Below are positions 1 through 4,032 of a DNA stretch of 5,563 nt, piece after piece (positions within the stretch are counted from its first letter, which is position 1; each line of letters opens with the position of its first letter). The notes under the pieces were generated by a model that saw only the letters and a list, made by a program, of their open reading frames with translations, did no database searches and had not been told where the DNA came from. The DNA is from JALZAA01 sp046724655 (lineage in GTDB: Bacteria; Actinomycetota; Acidimicrobiia; IMCC26256; JACDBD01), in the NCBI GenBank assembly GCA_046724655.1, contig JBKOWY010000063.1, positions 1-5,563 of the forward strand. Direction: 5' to 3'. The position numbers and the translations under genes were made by a program.

Positions 1-276
1 ATAGCCGAGAAGGGCCTGACAACCCGACGAAGCGAGCGAACTCGAACCGGTTCGCCCCGCCGAGCTGAATCACCACCGACCATCAGCCGACGCACATAAC
101 AACACGCCGGACGTCGATCGTGATCGCGCCCCGAACCGGCGTTCTGTGCGTCGAGCACCACGAGCGCATATGTGCCGATCGGGCGCGCAAGGTGCCCTAC
201 CTAGTGATGTTCGGACGTACGTTCGATGTGTGAGATGGAGCGCCGATCGGCAGATATGAGCACGCTCGCCGGGAGA
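1..276. other. Stretch without a recognisable gene
   Basis: All six frames are either broken by stops or show no family pattern. I found no tRNA-like fold or rRNA. The stretch holds a perfect 12-bp palindrome, CGAACCGGTTCG, at 43-54, and its left 8 bases recur at 132-139. A near-perfect 14-bp palindrome centred on ACGTACGT lies at 212-225. Such short palindromes are common by chance in GC-rich DNA, so a regulatory role is only possible. The methyltransferase gene on the minus strand ends at the right edge, so this is its 3' flank. Confidence 0.4.
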
Positions 277-885
277 TCAGGTGCGTGCGATGGACGCGAA
301 CCACGAGCGCACCGGCTCAGCGCGGAAGGTCACGGCGAGATCGGCCGGTTCGATGGCCTCAACGTGCCACCCGTCCGCGAACGCCTCTCCTATCTCGTCC
401 TGCGTGACACGACGCGGGCCCCATCCCGCTGGTTCGTTCTCGCTGAAGCACAACATGAAGTACTCACCGCCAGATCGGATCACGCTCGCAACGCTCGCAA
501 CGAAGGGCGCGCGATCCTCGTCGTCCAACACGTGGAAGAGCCCGCAATCGAGGACAACGTCGAATTGCTGACCGAAGGACGCGAGGTTGCGGGCATCACC
601 CACGATGAAGCGAGCTGACGTGCCGCGCTTGCTCGCCTTCGCTCGGGCGAGGCTGATCGCGGACGAGGCGATGTCGATCCCGACCGCTTCGCAACCTGCA
701 TCGGCTGCCATCAGGACGTGCTCTCCCGTCCCGCAACCAACATCGAGCACACGTCCCCGGAGGCGGCCGTCGGCTGCGAGCGTCGCGAACGCCGGCTGCG
801 GGGCTCCGATGTCCCACGGTGGCGTCTTTTCGTACGCGGCCTCGAACTCGGCCACGCGATCTCTCGCGGGCTGCTCATCTGTCAC
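277..885 (-). CDS. Class I SAM-dependent methyltransferase
   Basis: Predicted cytosolic methyltransferase of 202 residues that transfers a methyl group from S-adenosylmethionine to an unidentified acceptor. The Rossmann-fold signature is clear. Motif I is VLDVGCGTGE (residues 46-55), which binds the SAM methionine part. The acidic residue at the end of strand 2 is in VGIDIA (Asp71), for the ribose hydroxyls. GDARNL (96-101) is the adenine-side motif, and FDVVLDCGLFHVL (108-120) is motif IV. The N-terminal PPWDIG-PQPAF block (22-33) is typical of small TPMT/TehB-like and UbiE-like stand-alone methyltransferases, and the length fits that group. The start is a GTG at 885; no good Shine-Dalgarno lies close (only a GGGAG about 12 bases upstream). 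It stands alone: nothing co-directional lies within 500 bases. There is no signal peptide or membrane segment. The family is secure; the substrate is unknown and could be a small molecule such as a thiol, metalloid or natural product. Confidence 0.9.
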   Translation of the reverse strand: MTDEQPARDRVAEFEAAYEKTPPWDIGAPQPAFATLAADGRLRGRVLDVGCGTGEHVLMAADAGCEAVGIDIASSAISLARAKASKRGTSARFIVGDARNLASFGQQFDVVLDCGLFHVLDDEDRAPFVASVASVIRSGGEYFMLCFSENEPAGWGPRRVTQDEIGEAFADGWHVEAIEPADLAVTFRAEPVRSWFASIART

Positions 886-1098
886 GACGGATCGCTACTC
901 CCGCTCGCCGCATCGAGTCGAAGCCCACACAGAATGCCCGTTCTGGTGCGAGGTGGCTAGCACCGATGATGTGACGGCCTCACACCGTGGCGTCAGGAAA
1001 TGTCCACAGAGACTGAGCGCCGAGTCGCGCCCCACCTGAGCCGACGCCAGCCCCCGACCGTTCGAAACGACGATAGCTTCCCTGCATCGGCCCATCGT

Positions 1099-1238
1099 CG
1101 GATCGTGCGAGGACTCACCGTGAGCTACCGGCAGATCTGGGGCGCGCTCAACGCCGATGGTTACCAGCCACGCCGTGCAGTCCGGTTTTCGCCCCGATGA
1201 CCGTGCGGGAGATTGCCCGCCGACACGGACTCACCTAG
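1099..1238 (+). pseudogene. Possible remnant of a recombinase-type helix-turn-helix region
   Basis: The frame of an ORF opening at ATG 1000 reads LTVSYRQIWGALNADGYQPR at about 1114-1173 and stops with TGA at 1198-1200. The neighbouring frame, from ATG 1197, continues MTVREIARRHGLT and stops at 1238. Joined across the RFSP/MTV point, the two pieces resemble the 'SYRqIA-aLNa-GY-p-r--rfs--TV' pattern seen in the recombinase domain of large serine recombinases and in related site-specific recombinase helix-turn-helix segments. The break sits at the TTTT run (1184-1187) or the ATGA overlap, so I read it as a frameshifted scrap. A tiny translationally coupled ORF pair is the alternative. No catalytic serine domain is present. 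The similarity comes from pattern memory and is weak. Confidence 0.3.
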
Positions 1239-1412
1239 ATGCGCATCACCGGCCCGACCGGACTCGATGCGGACGTGATCTGGCTCGACGCGGATGGCAA
1301 CGTCACCGAAGACCCCGCCGAAGCGGGTGTGGGGCGAGATCACCGAAACCGACGAACGCGGCAGATTCGGCGTACCTACTTCACGACGGCGCCCGCGGAC
1401 GAAGGAGACTGA
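1239..1412 (+). CDS. Unassigned 57-residue ORF
   Basis: An open frame starts at ATG 1239, directly after the TAG that closes the preceding fragment (CTAGATG), and ends with TGA at 1410-1412. The first half looks like genuine protein, with an acidic turn-rich segment ADVIWLDADGNVTEDPAEA. The middle becomes very arginine-rich, and the end reads RRTYFTTAPADEGD. In the next frame the middle reads WGEITETDERGRF, which fits the flanking halves better. The ORF may therefore carry two compensating one-base shifts, at about 1325-1332 and 1360-1370. I do not recognise the family. There is no clear ribosome-binding site. It may be a decayed gene cargo or a small accessory protein linked to the recombinase-like fragment upstream. 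Confidence 0.3.
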   Translation: MRITGPTGLDADVIWLDADGNVTEDPAEAGVGRDHRNRRTRQIRRTYFTTAPADEGD

Positions 1413-1448
1413 GGCACACGCGAAACGCCCTCGGGGTACCGCGGGCCG

Positions 1449-1841
1449 CTACGCCGGCTCGATGCGAAAGACGGGGTGATCGGCGGGGTCCGGCAGCTTG
1501 TCGAACTGCGCCTTCAGCTGACGGCCCCAGCGATCGCGGTACGCGCTGACAATTCGCGCCCGCTCGTCGGGGTCGAGGACCTCCGTGGCGCGGACCGGTT
1601 CCGCCTTGCCGCGCCGGCGCAGCTCACCGCCACCGGCTGCGCGCATGTTTCGGACCCATTCCGTCTCGCCTCGCACCCCGACCAGGTAACGGTTACCGTC
1701 GACATCGAGCACCTGCACCGGCACGGTCCTCCACTCGCCGCTGCGCCGCCCCCGAACTGCGAGCGTGGTCGCGGCGCCGAACAACGTTGCGAGTGGGTTG
1801 GCAATGCGGCGAACGAAGAAACCAGGCCGCAGGTAGGCCAC
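1449..1841 (-). CDS. DUF385/Ddn-type F420-dependent nitroreductase-family protein
   Basis: A 130-residue protein of the deazaflavin-dependent nitroreductase (DUF385, split beta-barrel) family, which uses reduced coenzyme F420 to reduce quinones, nitro-compounds or other small molecules in actinobacteria. The family pattern is visible: a short N-terminal segment with aromatic and basic residues; TLAVRGRRSGEWRTVPV (26-42), the conserved G-R/K-x-SG-x-x-R-x-x-P block contacting F420; LVGVRGETEWVRNMRA (53-68), matching the family's G-x-x-x-x-x-W-x-x-N block; and a C-terminal PVFRIEP strand. The length is normal for small members. GTG 1841 is the only usable start codon after the in-frame stop at 1868-1866. 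No Shine-Dalgarno is seen. The gene begins four bases after the stop of a truncated CysN-like stump, so its original promoter may have been replaced. Substrate unknown; family call confident. Confidence 0.85.
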   Translation of the reverse strand: MAYLRPGFFVRRIANPLATLFGAATTLAVRGRRSGEWRTVPVQVLDVDGNRYLVGVRGETEWVRNMRAAGGGELRRRGKAEPVRATEVLDPDERARIVSAYRDRWGRQLKAQFDKLPDPADHPVFRIEPA

Positions 1842-1845
1842 AGCG

Positions 1846-1967
1846 TCAGTCGGGCTCGCCGCGGATCATGCCCGCGCCGGCGGTGCTGTTCGTCGTCTCG
1901 TCGATCAGGCTGAAGCTCCCGTCGTCCGGTTGCGCCGGTACTCGTCGAAGAATAGCGGCGCCGGAGT
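1846..1967 (-). pseudogene. cysN: Truncated, frameshifted 3' end of a CysN-like sulfate adenylyltransferase large subunit
   Basis: Reading the minus strand from about 1958, one frame gives PLFFDEYRRNRTTG. After a shift at the GGG run (1918-1920) another frame gives SFSLIDETTNSTAGAGM, followed by a few residues and TGA at 1848-1846. Together they match the C-terminal barrel of CysN/CysNC, the GTP-dependent sulfate adenylyltransferase subunit of sulfate assimilation. That family ends in the conserved series D-x-Y-x-x-N-R-x-TGSF-x-L-I-D-x-x-(T/S)-N-x-T-V-x-AGMI. Restoring one G rejoins the frames. Only about 37 of the roughly 420-450 residues remain: no GTPase P-loop or other G motifs lie upstream, where the DNA switches to sigma-factor coding on the other strand. 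It cannot be functional. The missing base could be a sequencing error, but the 5' truncation is real within this window. Confidence 0.75.
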
Positions 1968-2098
1968 ACGGAAGACTCGTGTACGCGGTGGCGCAGCGTC
2001 CGCTCGATCGCCACGACCTCGCCGAGGAGGCAGCGCAGCAGACCTTCGTGCGTGCATGGCAGGCGGCCGATCGGATCGACGTCGACCGCGATTCCCTG
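1958..2098 (+). pseudogene. Fragment of an ECF (sigma-70 family) sigma factor, region 2
   Basis: The plus-strand frame at 1964-2095 reads EYGRLVYAVAQR, then DLAEEAAQQTFVRAWQ and ADRIDVDRDSL. This is the core of sigma-70 region 2 of extracytoplasmic-function sigma factors (pattern ...VyrlA-r-l-d--dAEe--QqTFvrAWq-a--fd--r), the helix set that binds the RNA polymerase clamp and the -10 element. The usual continuation (W-L--IA-R/NaaiD) is absent: after DSLR the frame turns into unrelated arginine-rich sequence. No region 4 follows and no start codon with a ribosome-binding site precedes it. The frame stays open only by chance into the antisense of the TetR gene. The upstream edge coincides with the end of the CysN-like stump on the opposite strand. 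I therefore call it a gene remnant. The family match is strong although the fragment is short. Confidence 0.7.
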
Positions 2099-2178
2099 CG
2101 CTTGAGCCGCGGTGGAAGCTGCGCCAGGCGCGCTAGAACGACGCGCCGCGTAGTCCCGCGGCGACAGGCGATGGCGGC

Positions 2179-2784
2179 TCACGCGCCGCTGCGGGCCGCG
2201 ATAGCTGCGTGCCAGGTCTCGACCCACGCGTTGACGAACTGTGCTTCGCTCACGTCGCCGGGCGGGACGCCGTACACGGCTTCGTCCTGGCGGTAGTGGG
2301 CCAGTGACGCCAGGGCCACGGCCGCGAGCGCGGTGGCCTCCCGAGTCGACACCTCCGATGCCTTCAGACGCGACCGAAACCAGGCTGACAGCTGCCGGTA
2401 GCCGATGGCCACGAGATCGTCGTGCACCCGGGCGACGAGGTGCGGGAAGTCGATGGCGTCGCGGGCGAGGAACCTGAACAGGTCGCGTTGGCGGGCCAGT
2501 ATCTGCAGCGAGCCGCGTGCGATGACCGCCAGCTCTGAACGCAGGTCATCGAGCGGCAGGAGTGCCTCGACCGTCGACGGAAAGTTCGTTACGTCTGCGA
2601 TCCATCGTTCGAGGCACGCTTCGAACACGGCCTCCTTGCTGGCGAAGTGCCGGTACAGGCCGCCCCGCCGCGGCACCAAGCCTGCCTCGGCTTCGATATC
2701 GCCCACGGTCGTCGCCCGGAACCCCTGGGCGGCGAACAGCCGCATTGCGGCCTCGAGGATGCGGTCACGCGTGCCCGGAGCCAC
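2179..2784 (-). CDS. TetR-family transcriptional regulator
   Basis: A one-component regulator of 201 residues, probably a dimeric ligand-released repressor. The N-terminal DNA-binding domain is typical: TRDRILEAAMRLFAAQGFRA (5-24), TTVGDIEAEAGL (25-36) as the start of the helix-turn-helix, then GGLYRHFASKEAVFEA (41-56), the standard recognition helix and following helix. The remaining helical ligand and dimer domain is not conserved enough to predict a ligand. I chose GTG 2784 because TetR proteins begin a few residues before this motif and because a TANNNT -10 (TACCTT, minus strand 2797-2792) would place transcription at about 2785-2784, giving a leaderless mRNA. The frame stays open to 3090, but that extension would run through the divergent SRPBCC gene. 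It is divergent from SRPBCC with a 55-bp gap containing an inverted repeat, so self-repression and control of the neighbours is likely. Confidence 0.9.
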   Translation of the reverse strand: MAPGTRDRILEAAMRLFAAQGFRATTVGDIEAEAGLVPRRGGLYRHFASKEAVFEACLERWIADVTNFPSTVEALLPLDDLRSELAVIARGSLQILARQRDLFRFLARDAIDFPHLVARVHDDLVAIGYRQLSAWFRSRLKASEVSTREATALAAVALASLAHYRQDEAVYGVPPGDVSEAQFVNAWVETWHAAIAARSGA

Positions 2785-2791
2785 AGCGACG

Positions 2792-2819
2792 AAGGTACAC
2801 GACCGCTTGTGTTCTGCAA
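2792..2819 (-). promoter_or_regulatory. Predicted TetR-gene promoter (leaderless)
   Basis: On the minus strand TTGCAG (2819-2814) and TACCTT (2797-2792) are 16 bases apart and resemble housekeeping -35 and -10 boxes. Transcription would start at or one base before the GTG at 2784. The spacer is occupied almost exactly by the inverted repeat at 2797-2812. Prediction by eye. Confidence 0.4.
2797..2812. promoter_or_regulatory. Candidate TetR operator (16-bp inverted repeat)
   Basis: ACACGA-CCGC-TTGTGT: two 6-base arms with five of six positions paired, separated by 4 bases, lying alone in the 55-bp divergent gap. Size and symmetry fit a TetR dimer site. The repeat fills the -35/-10 spacer of the TetR promoter and its right arm is the predicted -35 of the SRPBCC promoter, so one bound dimer could block both. 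Confidence 0.45.
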
Positions 2820-2834
2820 TCCACCGATTATGCT
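2807..2834 (+). promoter_or_regulatory. Predicted SRPBCC-cupin promoter (leaderless)
   Basis: TTGTGT (2807-2812) and TATGCT (2829-2834) are 16 bases apart. The -10 fits TANNNT, and the predicted start at 2840-2843 coincides with the tandem GTG codons of the SRPBCC gene. This agrees with the absence of a Shine-Dalgarno there. Prediction by eye. Confidence 0.45.
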
Positions 2835-2839
2835 GGTTC

Positions 2840-3280
2840 GTGGTGACCGAAATTCTTGTCGAGAGATCGTTCGAGGCGCCGGTTCCCGTCCGAGAGGCGT
2901 GGTCGGCGTTGGCCGACATCGACGCCTGGCCGACATGGGCTCCCCACATCGTCGGCGTGCATGCGACACCGCCGGGACCTGTGTGCGCCGAGACTTCGGG
3001 AAGCTTCAGATTCCGGCCGCTCGGACGGTCCCGCTTCGAGATGACCGAATTCGATCCGCCCGTCTCGTGGACGTGGAGCGGGCGTGCCATGGGCGTTCTG
3101 ATCGACTACGAACACCGCTTCGAACCCGTCTCGCCACAGAGCACTCGCCTGGTGTGGGTCGTACGCAGCCGCCGCCGAGCGGGCGTGCGAGCCCGGCTCT
3201 TCGCTGCGATCTACTCGCGGCTCATAGACCGCGCCTGGCCGCGATTCAAGACGTCCGTATCGCCGCGGCCGCAGCGGTGA
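2840..3280 (+). CDS. SRPBCC / polyketide cyclase-like (START-fold) protein
   Basis: A 146-residue protein with the sequence pattern of the SRPBCC superfamily, polyketide_cyc2-type: a helix-grip fold with a deep hydrophobic pocket. It opens with a beta strand and the conserved entry (VTEILVERSFEAPVPVREAW), then ALADIDAWPTWAPHIVGV with the usual D-x-x-x-W-P-x-W motif near residues 27-34. Middle strands include SRFEMTEFDPPVSWTWSG, and a long amphipathic C-terminal helix ends in AWPRFKTSV. Family members bind or cyclise polyketides, lipids or aromatics, or serve as binding proteins. Catalysis cannot be predicted. The start is one of two adjacent GTG codons (2840 or 2843), picked because the promoter predicts a leaderless transcript. 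It is divergent from the TetR gene and 44 bp upstream of the cupin, so probably co-transcribed with it. There is no signal peptide. Confidence 0.85.
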   Translation: MVTEILVERSFEAPVPVREAWSALADIDAWPTWAPHIVGVHATPPGPVCAETSGSFRFRPLGRSRFEMTEFDPPVSWTWSGRAMGVLIDYEHRFEPVSPQSTRLVWVVRSRRRAGVRARLFAAIYSRLIDRAWPRFKTSVSPRPQR

Positions 3281-3310
3281 TTCGTCCCGACGGATCCAAC
3301 GATCGACGTT

Positions 3311-3315
3311 AGGAG
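3311..3315 (+). promoter_or_regulatory. Ribosome-binding site of the cupin gene
   Basis: AGGAG lies nine bases before ATG 3325 and fixes that start. It contrasts with the SRPBCC gene, which lacks a site, and fits an internal gene of a two-gene transcript. Confidence 0.7.
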
Positions 3316-3324
3316 CGAGCCGAC

Positions 3325-3825
3325 ATGAGCTTTCACTCCGCCGACAGTCAACAGATCGTCCTCGTGCGCGCTGACGATGCCGAGGTGCTCGGGCTCGGGA
3401 CGAACACGATCCAGCTGCTTGCGGACGGCGGCAGCGATGGCCGGATTAGCGCCGCCCGCACGAAGATGGCGAAGGGTACTGACGGACCACCTCCCCACCA
3501 TCACAAGAGCGCGCCCGAGGTCTTCTTCATCATCGAAGGTGCGCTCCACGTATTGACGGGACAGCAGGTGGTGACCATCGGCGAGGGCGACTACCTCCTC
3601 GTCCCGCCCCACATGCCGCACGCGTTCGCGACCCCAGAAGACCGCGGCGTCGACATGCTGTTCATCATGGCGGGGATCGAGCGGTTCGAGTACTTCAGGC
3701 TGGGAGCCAGGGTCCTCAAGGGACAGGCCGGGCTCGAGGAGATTCTCGAGTCGCAGGACCGCTTCGACAACCACTTCGAGGACAGCCCGGTCTGGCGCGA
3801 GTTCCGAAGTGCCGGTACCGATTAG
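3325..3825 (+). CDS. Cupin-domain protein
   Basis: A 166-residue single-domain cupin, a small beta-barrel metalloprotein. Cupin motif 1 is PPPHHHKSAPEVFFIIEG (55-72), in the G-x5-HxH-x4-E-x6-G form. The likely metal ligands are His58, His60 and Glu65. Motif 2 is GDYLLVPPHMPHAF (88-101) with His99 as the fourth ligand. The inter-motif distance is short, as in compact bacterial cupins. All four ligands are present, so metal binding (Fe, Mn, Ni or Zn) and enzymatic activity, for example dioxygenase, isomerase or quercetinase-like, is plausible but the reaction is not determined. The C-terminal tail (about 120-166) is acidic and helical, outside the barrel. The ATG has a good Shine-Dalgarno. The position behind the SRPBCC gene with a 44-bp gap points to a joint transcript under the TetR regulator. 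Confidence 0.9.
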   Translation: MSFHSADSQQIVLVRADDAEVLGLGTNTIQLLADGGSDGRISAARTKMAKGTDGPPPHHHKSAPEVFFIIEGALHVLTGQQVVTIGEGDYLLVPPHMPHAFATPEDRGVDMLFIMAGIERFEYFRLGARVLKGQAGLEEILESQDRFDNHFEDSPVWREFRSAGTD

Positions 3826-3900
3826 CCCTCGTTGCCGGGACGGGCCCATAGGCTCTGATCGAGCGAGAGGCGCCGACCTTCCGATGGATGCGCTGCAGTC

Positions 3901-3990
3901 GTGCTGCCGCTGCTGCTCACGGCGTTCTCCGAACAGGTGGGACTGGACGTGCACGAACTGCGAGCGGCCGCCTCACGCGCCATGACGTAG
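3901..3990 (+). CDS. Unassigned 29-codon ORF or gene tail
   Basis: Between the cupin and the oxidase a frame from GTG 3901 to TAG 3990 reads like a helical protein end, including LLLTAFSEQVGLDVHEL. It is open upstream to the TGA at 3856-3858. No ribosome-binding site or known family is apparent. It could be the last part of a deleted gene, a small peptide, or chance. The gap is otherwise without a gene. Confidence 0.2.
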   Translation: MLPLLLTAFSEQVGLDVHELRAAASRAMT

Positions 3991-3999
3991 TGCCGTCCC

Positions 4000-4005
4000 T
4001 AGAAT
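4000..4005 (+). promoter_or_regulatory. Possible -10 box for the FAD oxidase gene
   Basis: TAGAAT matches a -10 element 25 bases before the first start codon; no clear -35 is seen at the right distance. It would give a short leader carrying the Shine-Dalgarno at 4026-4032. Together with the ~200-bp gap it suggests the oxidase gene can be transcribed separately from the cupin. Confidence 0.35.
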
Positions 4006-4025
4006 CAGGCGGTATTCGTGTGACG

Positions 4026-4032
4026 GGAGGTG
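4026..4032 (+). promoter_or_regulatory. Strong Shine-Dalgarno overlapping the oxidase start
   Basis: GGAGGTG is a full seven-base match to the 16S rRNA tail. It overlaps the GTG at 4030 and lies directly before a TTG at 4033, so spacing is unusually tight for either. The in-frame TGA at 4021 rules out an earlier start. Confidence 0.5.

Larger units (their letters stand above)
886..1448. other. Gene-poor stretch with decayed coding fragments
   Basis: No intact gene of normal size is supported here. Short plus-strand frames carry a recombinase-like fragment and a 57-codon ORF, both listed separately. The remainder (886-1098 and 1413-1448) shows no recognisable protein, hairpin terminator or RNA gene. 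It also contains the promoter region of the methyltransferase gene at 886-960, but I could not pick a convincing -10/-35 pair. The stretch reads like degraded accessory DNA between two solitary minus-strand genes. Confidence 0.4.

Noticed and set aside
34..60. tRNA T-arm-like GGTTCGAGT on the minus strand
   Set aside because: No acceptor, anticodon or D-arm can be built around it. The match comes from the palindrome CGAACCGGTTCG.
90..175. Protein-like scrap (minus strand, TYALVVLDAQNAG) that could be a decayed gene end
   Set aside because: It is too short, runs into arginine-rich sequence, and matches no family I can name.
2101..2178. Minus-strand LARLAQLPPRLKRRE segment resembling sigma region 4
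   Set aside because: It is short and low-complexity, on the opposite strand to the region 2 fragment, with no supporting helix-turn-helix; probably chance.
1514..2227. Minus-strand ORF of 237 codons spanning DUF385, the CysN-like stump and the sigma stump
   Set aside because: It is in the wrong frame for both minus-strand sequences and antisense to the sigma fragment; its composition is arginine/serine-rich shadow sequence.
2785..3090. N-terminal extension of the TetR protein to a 303-residue form
   Set aside because: The extra 102 residues are the antisense of the SRPBCC gene, have no family pattern, and TetR proteins start close to the TRDRILEAA helix.
3281..3324. Small inverted repeat AACG-N5-CGTT between SRPBCC and cupin
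   Set aside because: The arms are only four bases long, which is expected by chance, and it is not placed like a terminator or operator.
3211..3954. Minus-strand ORF of 247 codons across the cupin gene
   Set aside because: It is antisense to the cupin and the SRPBCC end, with no family pattern; the cupin motifs on the plus strand are decisive.
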